From positions 186,001 to 250,000 of the forward strand of contig JAIUNV010000001.1 of the NCBI GenBank assembly GCA_020161435.1: a stretch of 64,000 bases of DNA, written 5' to 3'. Below the pieces are notes generated by a model. That model had not been told where the DNA came from. It worked only from the letters and a program-made list of their open reading frames with translations, and did not search any database. Shown piece by piece: positions 24,359-34,142 of this stretch. How positions within the stretch are numbered: position 1 is the first letter of the stretch; each line of letters starts with the position of its first letter. The stretch is from Bacteroidota bacterium. Lineage in GTDB: Bacteria; Bacteroidota; Bacteroidia; Chitinophagales; Chitinophagaceae. A program made the translations under genes and the position numbers.

Positions 24359-25762
24359 ATGCGCAAAAAGAAAAATCAGTTTGTACGTGGGTTGGAGCTC
24401 ACGGCCTACGCTGCCGAAGGCAAAAGCCTGGGCCGGATAGATGGTAAAGTGGTGTTTGTAGAAAGAGCCGTGCCCGGCGATGTGGTAGATGTATTGCTCA
24501 CCCGCAACAAAAGCGATTGGGCCGAGGGTGTACCCGTGGAGTTCATTAGCTACAGCCCCGACAGGGTGGCGCCTTTTTGCGAACACTTTGGTGTATGCGG
24601 CGGCTGCCAGTGGCAAATGCTGCCCTATGAAAAACAACTGGTTTTTAAACAACAGCAGGTATATGACCAGCTCACCCGCATTGGCGGTGTGGCGGTAGAA
24701 AACCTGTTGCCCATAGCGGGCTGCCAGCAAACCACCGGCTATCGCAACAAGCTGGAATTTACGTTTGCCAACAAACGCTACCTCAGCCGCGAAGAACTCA
24801 ACAACCCCGATGTAACTGCCTTGGGCAGCTTTGCAGGCTTTCATGCCAAAGGCGTGTTTGACAAAGTGGTACACCTGGGCCACTGCCACCTGATGGCCGA
24901 ACCAGCCAATCAGATACGAGATGTGCTGCGCCAAAAGGCCATCGACATGAACATGCCTTTTTACGACGTGAAGCAACACAACGGCTGGATGCGGGGCGTA
25001 CAATACCGCCTGTGTACCACCGGCGATTTGATGGTGAATGTGATGCTGGGCTATGAGCAAAAAGACATGCGCCAACAGCTGCTCGACAACTTACTGCAGC
25101 AAGTACCGGTCATCACTACTTTGTATTATACCATCAATACCAAGTTCAACGATAGTATGATGGGCCTGGAGCCACAACTCTATTTTGGGGCCGCCCATGC
25201 TACTGAAAAGCTGGAAGATTTTCGGTTTCTCATCAGTCCGAAATCGTTTTTTCAAACCAATACCAAACAGGCAGAGAAGCTGTACCAAATTACCCGCGAC
25301 TTTGCAGAGCTGGATGGCACTCAAAACCTGTACGACCTGTACTGTGGTACCGGCAGCATCGGTATTTTTTGCAGCAAGGGAGCCCGGCAGGTAATTGGCG
25401 TAGAGTTGGTAGATGAAGCCATTGCCGATGCCAAAGCCAATGCCGCACTGAACGGGCTGGATCATACCCACTTTTACGCTGGCGATGTGATTGACATTTG
25501 CGACGATACTTTTTTTGAAAAACATGGCCGACCCGACGTGATTATTACCGACCCACCACGGGCTGGCATGCACGAAAAACTGGTGCAGAAAATATTAGAG
25601 ATGGCCGCACCCACCGTGGTGTATGTGAGCTGCAACCCTGCCACACAAGCCCGTGACCTGCGCCTGCTGGCTGCCAAATACGAGGTAACCAAGGCCCAAC
25701 CGGTCGACATGTTTCCGCATACCCACCACATAGAAAACGTGGTGCAGCTGAAGCTTAGGTAG
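24359..25762 (+). CDS. rlmD: 23S rRNA (uracil-5-)-methyltransferase RlmD-type
   Basis: A 467-residue TrmA/RlmD-family enzyme: TRAM domain (residues 8-60), an iron-sulphur Cys motif (CEHFGVCGGCQW), the SAM site YDLYCGTGSIGIF, and the active-site VYVSCNPATQARDL with the catalytic Cys. The C-terminal VDMFPHTHHIENVVQL is typical. RlmD methylates U1939 of 23S rRNA; the related RlmCD methylates two sites, and the exact position cannot be told from sequence. It is a single gene. Confidence 0.93.
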   Translation: MRKKKNQFVRGLELTAYAAEGKSLGRIDGKVVFVERAVPGDVVDVLLTRNKSDWAEGVPVEFISYSPDRVAPFCEHFGVCGGCQWQMLPYEKQLVFKQQQVYDQLTRIGGVAVENLLPIAGCQQTTGYRNKLEFTFANKRYLSREELNNPDVTALGSFAGFHAKGVFDKVVHLGHCHLMAEPANQIRDVLRQKAIDMNMPFYDVKQHNGWMRGVQYRLCTTGDLMVNVMLGYEQKDMRQQLLDNLLQQVPVITTLYYTINTKFNDSMMGLEPQLYFGAAHATEKLEDFRFLISPKSFFQTNTKQAEKLYQITRDFAELDGTQNLYDLYCGTGSIGIFCSKGARQVIGVELVDEAIADAKANAALNGLDHTHFYAGDVIDICDDTFFEKHGRPDVIITDPPRAGMHEKLVQKILEMAAPTVVYVSCNPATQARDLRLLAAKYEVTKAQPVDMFPHTHHIENVVQLKLR

Positions 25763-25838
25763 TGAAAGAAAATGCTACGTCATGTAAAGGCAATATGGTG
25801 ATGTTGCCAATAAGTTTTGCAAGCAACCGCAGGTATAC

Positions 25839-25870
25839 AAAAAAGCCTCCCAATGTTGAGAGGCTTTTTT
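25839..25870. terminator. Bidirectional terminator between rlmD and the astacin gene
   Basis: Perfect 11-bp arms AAAAAAGCCTC / GAGGCTTTTTT between two convergent genes. Confidence 0.85.
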
Positions 25871-25892
25871 TAATGTATATGTCCAACAGGTT

Positions 25893-27080
25893 TTATCTGT
25901 TCATGCTAAAGGCAATGGGGTTGCTGCTGTAAATGGGTTTGAATTCGTCTTTGCCAGACACCCATGTTTTAAACACCACTTTAATTTCGGAAGTATTGGC
26001 CCCTTTAGGAATTTGGCTGTAAGGAATAAACAGTTCAAAATCATCGGGTGCATTTTTGTTGGCACTCAATACCTGGCCTGGTTCCAGTACAAAGTTGCGG
26101 TACGTGGCTACGGCACCACTTACATTGTACGATTTATCGGTGGCGGGCAATGCACGGCCATCTTTATCATACACAATGGCGATAAAGTAAACTGTGCCTT
26201 TTACACCAGCGGTACTTACTACAAACGAAGGATAAATGCGCAGTCCCTGATTTACCGGATCATGCTTGATGGTAGTGGTGGTATATTCCGATACGTTGAT
26301 GCGGGGCACTTCGTTGGCACGTACACCATCGCGGGGATACAAGATGGCAGCCATGCGTTTGTCACCATCACTCATCACCATGTTCCATCCTACGCTGTAG
26401 CCATTTTTGGTGTGGCGAGGATTAACAGGGTAGTGCATAATACTCTTCGGATCATACGCAGTACCATTCGTATAGGTTTGCTTAGCTACATACACCACCT
26501 GGTTGTCTACATCGTCTTTGCCCCAGCCTACTTTGGCATAGTCGGCATACAGGGTATCCATGTTCCACTGAATACCGCTCATGGGGCTAAAGTGTTCGTG
26601 CATCATACCAATGGCGTGGCCAAATTCGTGTACTACTGTGCGGCCCCAAGAGTTAGATGCAGTAAGACCTACAGAGTCGAAGTGCATGGTATGCTCGTTT
26701 TGTGGCACAGAGTTGCAGTAGGTGCCCAGCATAGAGTAGTTCGATTTTTTCTGGCTAAACATCACCCGCACATTGGCACGGCCGCTTTGCACAAATTCAA
26801 ACTTGATATTGGCAAACTGTTCCCACTCACGGGCATATTGTTTTACCATTTCCTGCAGGCGTGGGCTACCATTCATGAACTTTACATAAATGGTTTCACC
26901 AACATCCCACAAAAAATAATTGTCGGCAAGGCCACGTGTTTTGGTAGTGTCAATAAAGGCCACTTTGGCCAGTCTGGCTTCCGCTTCTTTGGTAGCGCAT
27001 ATCTGTGCCTGTGCACTGCTGTACATACTCATTATGGCCAATGCCATCCCCGCGGCTTTCAATACTTTTAAAGATTTCAT
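25893..27080 (-). CDS. Exported astacin-like zinc metalloprotease (M12A)
   Basis: A 395-residue protein with a signal peptide (MKSLKVLKAAGMALAIMSM ... SSAQAQ). The zinc motif is HEFGHAIGMMHEH near residue 148, followed by the Met-turn SIMHYP (about 60 residues later), which points to the astacin family and not to matrixins. The C-terminal 130 residues have no recognisable fold. No pro-domain or type IX C-terminal signal was recognised. It is divergent from the caspase gene, with 233 bp between the starts. The ATG at 27080 gives the signal peptide. Confidence 0.88.
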   Translation of the reverse strand: MKSLKVLKAAGMALAIMSMYSSAQAQICATKEAEARLAKVAFIDTTKTRGLADNYFLWDVGETIYVKFMNGSPRLQEMVKQYAREWEQFANIKFEFVQSGRANVRVMFSQKKSNYSMLGTYCNSVPQNEHTMHFDSVGLTASNSWGRTVVHEFGHAIGMMHEHFSPMSGIQWNMDTLYADYAKVGWGKDDVDNQVVYVAKQTYTNGTAYDPKSIMHYPVNPRHTKNGYSVGWNMVMSDGDKRMAAILYPRDGVRANEVPRINVSEYTTTTIKHDPVNQGLRIYPSFVVSTAGVKGTVYFIAIVYDKDGRALPATDKSYNVSGAVATYRNFVLEPGQVLSANKNAPDDFELFIPYSQIPKGANTSEIKVVFKTWVSGKDEFKPIYSSNPIAFSMNR

Positions 27081-27313
27081 GCGATATGTTTTTTTAAGGT
27101 GGATGATTGACTGATTGCTTGTGTTGTTTTCACAAAAGCCCGGTAGCTTTATTGGTACTTTGTGTGATGAGATAACAACATGCAACCAGACAGTTGTGCT
27201 AACTTGGGTAAAACTAAGCTATGCGGCTGTGCCCGGGCATACCCGCCAATGGGTATTTTTAGTGTGTGCAGGTTCGGCTACCTTTTCACCGTAAATTAAG
27301 CACAAACTCTCTT

Positions 27314-29308
27314 ATGCCAGCATCTTACTGTTTCAAAAAAAAAGAAATACGATTCTTGCCAGTTGTAGCATGGCTGTGTTGCTGCTTTTTGTGTATGGCT
27401 TTTGCTACGGCAACACATGCACAAACTAAAAGGGCATTGCTCATAGGCGTAGGTACTTACCCCGATGTACGGTGGAAGCCGCTCAGCTCTGCTAATGATA
27501 TTGCGTATTTAAAAACAGCCTTGCAATTACAAGGCTTTCAGCCCGCTAATATGTTGGTGCTTACCGATGCAGCAGCTACCTACAAAGGCATAGATGATGG
27601 CTTTGATCAATTAAAAAAACAATGCAAACCCGGCGATGTAGTGTATGTACATTTTTCGGGCCATGGCCAGCAAATAGAAGATGATGAAGAAAACCCCGAT
27701 GAAGCAGACGGCTATGATGAAGCACTGGTACCTTTTGATGCACGGGGCAAATACGACCCGGTAAAATACTACGGGCAACATCACTACCGCGATGATGCAC
27801 TGGGCCGCCAGCTGGAGGCGCTGCGCAATGTGCTTGGTAGCAATGGTAGCTTGCTGGTAGTAATAGATGCCTGCCATTCTGGTACTGCTACCCGAAGTGG
27901 CAGCATTGCCATTACCCGTGGCGATCCGGCACCATTTGCCAGCCCCGAATACAAACCCAAACTCAAAACCACCCTGGGTGCACGTACCACTGCCGAAGGG
28001 TTTATGAGTGCTGCACCACTCAATACAGCCAACATGGTGGTGTTTAGCGCCAGCAGCCCCAATCAGGTAAATTATGAAACCCACGATGCCAAAGGGCAGG
28101 GCGTAGGATCGCTGAGTTATGCAGTAGCAAAAGCGCTGCAGCAACTGCCCCGTCAGGCTACTTATCAGCAGTTGTTTGCTTCGGTAAAAAGCATGATACA
28201 AGCTGAATACCAGCAGCAACTACCGATGATGGAAGGCGATGGTACACAGCAGGTATTTGCCGGCAGCTACCTGCCACAATCTAAACAACTGCAGGTAGAC
28301 CGCTGGACAAGTGATAGCACGTTCATTATTCAGCAAGGGCAACTACAAGGTATTTATGCCGGTACTTTGGTACAGGTAAAAACGGCCGGCTCCAACAGCA
28401 CAGTTACAACAGCGGTGGTTACAGAAAGCAATGCGCTGTCATCTGTATTGCAGCCCCGCCAACAAATAGATAAAGCCATGCCGTATAATATTCACATCAT
28501 CAGTTATGGCACAGCGGCTGTGCAGTTGCATATAACATTGCAGGCAGATAAAACAGTTCCAAAAACAACCACCGACGCGGTGCAAGCCTGGCTAAAAAAA
28601 CAACCCGGTGTAGTACTTTCCAGTGCGGGTGATTATTTGCTTCTCCTGAGCAAAGCCACCAACGGTACCAGCATGGAGCTGCTGGAAAAAGGTGATGTGG
28701 TACAGCACAGCACTACTTTGGCTACGGGCAAAACTTTTGACGCAGCTATGCAACAGCAGTGGCAGCAAGCACTCAAAGCCACTGCCCGCAGCCGTTACCT
28801 TCGGCAAATGAATGATGGTGGTCCGCTGGCAGATAAAGTGCAGGTAATCATTGCCGCCGAAGGCATGAAAGATGCATCCAATGAGTGGAAGCTTACACCC
28901 GGTTCTGAATACAAAATTTCTATCATCAACAACAGCGATACAAGGCTCTACTTCAACCTCCTGAATATTTTGCCCAATGCCAAAAGTCAGGTGTTGCTGC
29001 CACAGCCCGATGAGCAACCTCAAGACTATTCTGTTGGGCCCGGCCAGCCTTTTGAAATAGATGGCATAGCGGTGGATGATAATGCTACTGAAGGCAGAGA
29101 ATATTTGCGGGTGGTATTGAGCATACGGCCGATTGACTTACGCCCCGTGTTCGAAGAAACACCCGATGATAGCCGCAAACGTAATATTGGCGGCACATTT
29201 GAAAAGTGGCTGAATGAAAGTTTGGAAAATACCGGAACTGTACGTACCAGAAGCGGCAATGATGAAGTAACTATTGTAAGTGCTGGATTTCAGGTAGTGA
29301 AAAAGTGA
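27314..29308 (+). CDS. Exported caspase-family (C14) protein
   Basis: A 664-residue protein with a cleavable or anchoring hydrophobic N-terminus (about residues 14-37, ending ATHAQ). A caspase p20-like domain follows: ALLIGVGTYPD, catalytic His117 in VHFSGHGQQ and catalytic Cys187 in VVIDACHSG. A C-terminal half of about 350 residues has no recognised domain but contains a DUF4384-like region (ASNEWKLTPGSEYKISIINNSDTRLYFNLLNILPNAKSQ read in pieces, with LLPQPDEQ). The last codons overlap the next gene (GTGA). The ATG at 27314 is chosen because it starts the signal. Confidence 0.88.
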   Translation: MPASYCFKKKEIRFLPVVAWLCCCFLCMAFATATHAQTKRALLIGVGTYPDVRWKPLSSANDIAYLKTALQLQGFQPANMLVLTDAAATYKGIDDGFDQLKKQCKPGDVVYVHFSGHGQQIEDDEENPDEADGYDEALVPFDARGKYDPVKYYGQHHYRDDALGRQLEALRNVLGSNGSLLVVIDACHSGTATRSGSIAITRGDPAPFASPEYKPKLKTTLGARTTAEGFMSAAPLNTANMVVFSASSPNQVNYETHDAKGQGVGSLSYAVAKALQQLPRQATYQQLFASVKSMIQAEYQQQLPMMEGDGTQQVFAGSYLPQSKQLQVDRWTSDSTFIIQQGQLQGIYAGTLVQVKTAGSNSTVTTAVVTESNALSSVLQPRQQIDKAMPYNIHIISYGTAAVQLHITLQADKTVPKTTTDAVQAWLKKQPGVVLSSAGDYLLLLSKATNGTSMELLEKGDVVQHSTTLATGKTFDAAMQQQWQQALKATARSRYLRQMNDGGPLADKVQVIIAAEGMKDASNEWKLTPGSEYKISIINNSDTRLYFNLLNILPNAKSQVLLPQPDEQPQDYSVGPGQPFEIDGIAVDDNATEGREYLRVVLSIRPIDLRPVFEETPDDSRKRNIGGTFEKWLNESLENTGTVRTRSGNDEVTIVSAGFQVVKK

Positions 29309-32300
29309 TAAACCCTCAACACATGAAACGGAAGCTGTATTTGCCCATTCTGCTTGGCACTATGCTGATGACTGTATGCAACCATCTTTTGTTTGCACAA
29401 ATACAAACACGATCTGTTCATGTGTTTGTAGATTCGGCCTTTGTACGAAATGACAGTTCATTGCTACTGCTAAGGCACGGTAGCAATGTAGGTTTGAAAC
29501 TGCATCAGCAAGGTTCAGTCATTGCCCGATACCTGAAAGCATTTGAAAAAGAGAACTATAACGAAATTGGATTTGGGCGCATCATTGCACTCAACAGAAA
29601 TGCAGCATTGCTTTATATGGGCAAAGGCATTGGTCAAAAACAACGGCCCATTTTAAAAGATGATTTGGTAAAGTTTGACTACCGGCCAGCTACTGCCGGC
29701 GCCATATTTACAGAACTCGCCGCCCGGGGCATCATTTTTACCGACATATCTAAAAAACCGCACTATAGCTTACCGGGTATTATACAAATGCCCAGGGGGA
29801 TACATGAAGATTCACTCATTAAGCAAATGATTGCTGAGTTGAAAGAAACCGTTGAAATGATTCGGCCTTCTACAGATAGCAGCAGTTCGCTAATGAAGCC
29901 CCTGCCTGGAGGTCGTTATAAAGGACGCACGGTGATAGACATTATGGATAATGCTACGCCACAAGATGTAAGAGAGTACATCTATTTTGTACTGAGCTAC
30001 CCCGGCAAGTACATGGGCTATTATTATAAGTTTAATGAAACATTTGCTACCTGGGTACTGAACGAAGCGCCATCTGGCAGCTGGGAGTACATGCTGCAAT
30101 GGCAACAACTGCAAGACACACCCGATCAACTGCAAAAATGGCTACGCCAAAAAAGTGCTGTACTGCGCAAAGAAAAACTCACCGGTATGTTTTTCGATGA
30201 AGCGGTGAGCTATAGCAAAGAAGATAAAAATGATAGTGCACTGCTCATGATAAAGGCTGGCTTGAACATAGCGCAAGTCATTAATGATACCTTGGGTAAA
30301 GCCTCGCTATGGCAGGCTTGGGCACAAATTTATCAGGACAATGAACAGTACGCCGAAGCCATCCGCTGCACCGATAGCACATTGCGCTACGCAAGCATGG
30401 CAACCAATCATGCTTATTTGTTTGCAGCGTATTTTAAAAAAGCGTATTGCCTGTACAAAAGCAGCAACTATACACAGGGTAAAAAAGTACTGGCTGATGC
30501 AGAAAAACAACTATATAGTTATGCAGGTAAAATGAAAACCAACGACTCTCTCGACCATTGGCGTAAACGCTACGAGTACGAAGGGTGGATTGACTACTCT
30601 GCAGGCAACTATGAGCAGGCAATGAAAAATATGCGTAAAGCCATTGCTGTAAATCAGCAACTGGTATCTGCATCGGCTACCGAAAATATTGCCAGCGATT
30701 ATTGGTATGTGGGCCGTATTTATAAAGAGCAAGGTTTCTACGACAAGTCTTTAAAGGCTTATGATAGTGCCTATACCATGTATGCACAACTCAATAGCGA
30801 TTACTCCATGGCCTACACGCAAAACGATATTGGCCGTGTGTACTACAGCATGGGTAAATATGCCGAAAGCAAACGGTATCATCAATTGGCATACGCCGCC
30901 ATGCTCAGGCTGGAAAAATGGGATAATGCAGGGTATGCCAAATCAATGCTGGCCAGTAATCTGGAAATGGAAGACAGCATTGCTGCTTCTATAGATGCAC
31001 ACAACACGTCAATAGACTTGCGCCGCAAGGCGAATAACAAAGATGGCCAGGCATTCAGCTGGAAAAAACTGGGCAAATTGTATGAACGAGTGGGACAGAA
31101 AGCTGCAGCACTGCAAGCCTACGATAGTGCAGCTCATTTTTATGCCGCCATTGGCGATACATCGCAACAAGCACAAAACCTGCTGAACCTTGGCCAGGTG
31201 TACGAAAATGATAAAGACTTTAGAAAAGCCCGTTCGTACTACGAACGGGCCGCAGACGTATTGAAAAGATTGCAGAGTAAATCGGGCTACATAGATGCCC
31301 TGTTCAAATTGGGTTCCGTTACCTGGACAATTGACTCAGTTGCTTCTGAAAAGTATTACACCGCATGTTTGCAAGAATCCAAAATTGTAAACGACCGGGT
31401 AAACCAACTCTACAGCATGGTAAATTTGAGTGCATTGGCTGGCAGGCGAAACGATTTTGTAACCGCAGAAAAATGGATGCAGGAAGCATTGCCACTCGCA
31501 TTGGCTACAAAAGATCCTGCCATGGAAGCAAAGTGTTACGAAAACATTGGCGGGCTTGCTGAAAGCCGTTTGAAAGTGGCTGATGCATTTTATTTTTATC
31601 GTAAAGCTTCACAGATTTATGATACACTCGATAAGCCCAAATACCTGCGTTCGCAATTGCGCCTGGCCAACCTGATGGTATCAAGTGGTAAGGCAGATAG
31701 TGCAGCCATCATCAACAAAGCGGTGATTGCACAAGCTGCTAAATCAGGCTACTCATTAGAGCAGGGCGATGCATTGATTGCCCTGGCATTTCAATACACC
31801 TTACAGGCCCGCTATACCGAAGGGTTGGCGCTGAGCGATAGTGCTGAAAGAGTGTATGCCTTATCGGGCAACAACAACAGCCGGGCAGCTGTGCTCGGTA
31901 GTAAAGCGCTGCAACACATGGGCATGGGTAATTATGAAGCCAGCATTCGCAGTTTTGCTTTGGCCGATTCTATTTACAGCATTGAAAAAAATGAATGGGA
32001 CCGCTCTATTGTTGCCAACAATACTGGCGTAGTGTACACACATCAGGGGGCTTATCAAACCGCCATTACCTATTTCAGCAAAGCATTGCAGTTGCGGCCC
32101 TACAAAAGCGATGATGAAAGCAGCATCCGCTCCAGAGCCAATATGGCAGAGTGCTACATGTACCTCAAGCGAAACGATTCGGCACTGGCCATTTTGCAAC
32201 CGCTGTATCCCATTGCCCGCAAAGAACAACTCTCCCGATTAAGTGGTAGCATGGCCATGACCATGAGCCGCATTTATATCATTGAACAGCAGCCCGACAA

Positions 32301-34098
32301 AGCATTGCCTATGGCACAAGCTGCCTACGACGACGCCAGTAAAAACGGTATTCCCGATGCACAGGCAGAAGCTTTGATGCTGTTGGGTGTGCTCAACAGA
32401 GGCAGCAACAATACAAAAGCGTTACAATACCTGCAGCAAGCTACAGCCTTGAGTGAAAAGTATAACATGCTCACCATTGGATGGGAGGCATATTATGAGT
32501 TGGGCGAAAATTACTATGCACAAAAAGATTTTCCTAATGCCATTGCTGCTTTTAAAAAGGCGGCTGATCTGATTGACAAAAACAGCAACAATATTTTTGG
32601 TGGAGAAGATGCCCGCAAAACTTATCAATCGAGTGGTAAAAAACCAGAACTCTACACCCGTTTGATTTCGGCACTCACCGCCACCGGTGCTACAGAAGAA
32701 GCCTGGGCTTTTGCACAAAAAACACAACAGGAAGCAGTGAAAGATTTGTTGGGTTCGCTTAGTGCAGATGCCAGCAATGCCGATAAAGCCGCAGCTCTGC
32801 AAAAGCTACTCGATCTGCAACAAAAAAGAAGTGGCATCGACAAGAGTATTCAGCAACTACAGGCCAATGCAAAAGGCAACAATGCTGAACAGCTGAAAAC
32901 GCTGCAGCAAACCCGTGAAATTTTGGAAAAGGAATACCTGAACTATGTAACCGTTTTGGTAAAAACGTATCCTGATATCGATGGCTATTTTTCTAAGAAT
33001 GTGAACCCTGAAGATTTTAAAGACATCAAAGAAAATATACCTGATGATGTAGCCATTGTGTTGTATTTGCTCAATGGCAAACAGCTGCTCATTTTCACTG
33101 CTACAAACAAAAAAATTGCAGTAAAAGAACAGCTGCTTACGGCTGATCTCGAACCCATGGTAGACCAATACATTGCTACCTTGAGTAACCCAGCAAAAAC
33201 TGCCAGTGGCAAACCGTTGGTGCTGCGTAGCACCATCAAGAAAAAGCTGACACCACCGGCAAATGCCAAACCATTTGCAGAGCAAAGCGATGCTTTATAC
33301 CAGCTGTTGATAGCACCTATCGAAGCAGATATCAAAAACTACCAGTCGCTGTGTATTATTCCCAATGGCAAACTCAGCAATCTGCCTTTTCAGTGCATTG
33401 GTAAAAAGACGGATGATGGCAATGTGCGGTACCTCATCGAAGATCATGGCGTGTTTTACACCAACAAACTCACCGTGTTTTTGAAGGCTGGTCGCAAGGA
33501 TAAAAGTCTTGCTTCATTCACTGGTTTTGGCAACCCCGATAAAAGCCTGAACAGTGCAGGCAAAGAAGTGGAAGCCATTGGCAAGATGCTGAACACGACC
33601 AATATCTTTCTACAAGACTACGCCACCGAATCCAAAGCCAAACAGAGTTTGGAGCAAACCAAGTACATCCATTTTGCTACACACGGTGTGCTCAACTACA
33701 CCGATTTCAGCAGCTCTTACCTCAAAATGGCCAATGTACAAGATGGTGGTGAAGATGGCGAATTGCGCATAGATGAAATCAAATCACTTAGTATTAACGG
33801 TTGCGAATTGGTGACTTTGAGTGCCTGCGAAACAGCGGTGAACCAAGAGCTGAAAAAAGGCTGGTACATTTCGCCTGCCAATGCATTTTTGGTGAGCAGT
33901 GTACGAAGTGTGGTAGCTAGTTTATGGGCGGTAGATGATGACGCCACCAACATATTGATGCAAGCATTTTACCAAAACCTGCAAACCATGGATAAGCAGG
34001 AAGCCCTGCGCAAAGCACAGGCCACACTGAGTGCTACACCTGGCTTTGAGCATCCGTTTTACTGGGGCGCTTTTGTATTGTACGGCGATTGGCGATAA
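29305..34098 (+). CDS. Giant exported TPR-CHAT protein
   Basis: A 1597-residue protein (GTG start overlapping the caspase stop; an ATG at 29323 is the alternative). It has a signal peptide ending near LLFAQ, an N-terminal region of about 300 residues I do not recognise, then some 20 tetratricopeptide-like helical repeats over about residues 330-1180. A coiled linker and a C-terminal CHAT (caspase HetF-associated with TPRs) domain follow: catalytic His in YIHFATHGVLNY near residue 1455 and Cys in VTLSACETA near 1505. CHAT domains are caspase-like proteases. Adjacency to a caspase gene suggests a protease cascade or a scaffold-protease pair in the periplasm; that is inference. Confidence 0.85.
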   Translation: MINPQHMKRKLYLPILLGTMLMTVCNHLLFAQIQTRSVHVFVDSAFVRNDSSLLLLRHGSNVGLKLHQQGSVIARYLKAFEKENYNEIGFGRIIALNRNAALLYMGKGIGQKQRPILKDDLVKFDYRPATAGAIFTELAARGIIFTDISKKPHYSLPGIIQMPRGIHEDSLIKQMIAELKETVEMIRPSTDSSSSLMKPLPGGRYKGRTVIDIMDNATPQDVREYIYFVLSYPGKYMGYYYKFNETFATWVLNEAPSGSWEYMLQWQQLQDTPDQLQKWLRQKSAVLRKEKLTGMFFDEAVSYSKEDKNDSALLMIKAGLNIAQVINDTLGKASLWQAWAQIYQDNEQYAEAIRCTDSTLRYASMATNHAYLFAAYFKKAYCLYKSSNYTQGKKVLADAEKQLYSYAGKMKTNDSLDHWRKRYEYEGWIDYSAGNYEQAMKNMRKAIAVNQQLVSASATENIASDYWYVGRIYKEQGFYDKSLKAYDSAYTMYAQLNSDYSMAYTQNDIGRVYYSMGKYAESKRYHQLAYAAMLRLEKWDNAGYAKSMLASNLEMEDSIAASIDAHNTSIDLRRKANNKDGQAFSWKKLGKLYERVGQKAAALQAYDSAAHFYAAIGDTSQQAQNLLNLGQVYENDKDFRKARSYYERAADVLKRLQSKSGYIDALFKLGSVTWTIDSVASEKYYTACLQESKIVNDRVNQLYSMVNLSALAGRRNDFVTAEKWMQEALPLALATKDPAMEAKCYENIGGLAESRLKVADAFYFYRKASQIYDTLDKPKYLRSQLRLANLMVSSGKADSAAIINKAVIAQAAKSGYSLEQGDALIALAFQYTLQARYTEGLALSDSAERVYALSGNNNSRAAVLGSKALQHMGMGNYEASIRSFALADSIYSIEKNEWDRSIVANNTGVVYTHQGAYQTAITYFSKALQLRPYKSDDESSIRSRANMAECYMYLKRNDSALAILQPLYPIARKEQLSRLSGSMAMTMSRIYIIEQQPDKALPMAQAAYDDASKNGIPDAQAEALMLLGVLNRGSNNTKALQYLQQATALSEKYNMLTIGWEAYYELGENYYAQKDFPNAIAAFKKAADLIDKNSNNIFGGEDARKTYQSSGKKPELYTRLISALTATGATEEAWAFAQKTQQEAVKDLLGSLSADASNADKAAALQKLLDLQQKRSGIDKSIQQLQANAKGNNAEQLKTLQQTREILEKEYLNYVTVLVKTYPDIDGYFSKNVNPEDFKDIKENIPDDVAIVLYLLNGKQLLIFTATNKKIAVKEQLLTADLEPMVDQYIATLSNPAKTASGKPLVLRSTIKKKLTPPANAKPFAEQSDALYQLLIAPIEADIKNYQSLCIIPNGKLSNLPFQCIGKKTDDGNVRYLIEDHGVFYTNKLTVFLKAGRKDKSLASFTGFGNPDKSLNSAGKEVEAIGKMLNTTNIFLQDYATESKAKQSLEQTKYIHFATHGVLNYTDFSSSYLKMANVQDGGEDGELRIDEIKSLSINGCELVTLSACETAVNQELKKGWYISPANAFLVSSVRSVVASLWAVDDDATNILMQAFYQNLQTMDKQEALRKAQATLSATPGFEHPFYWGAFVLYGDWR

Positions 34099-34142
34099 CG
34101 ACTACAGCTACAGTTGTACATTTGAGCACAACATTTGTCCTC

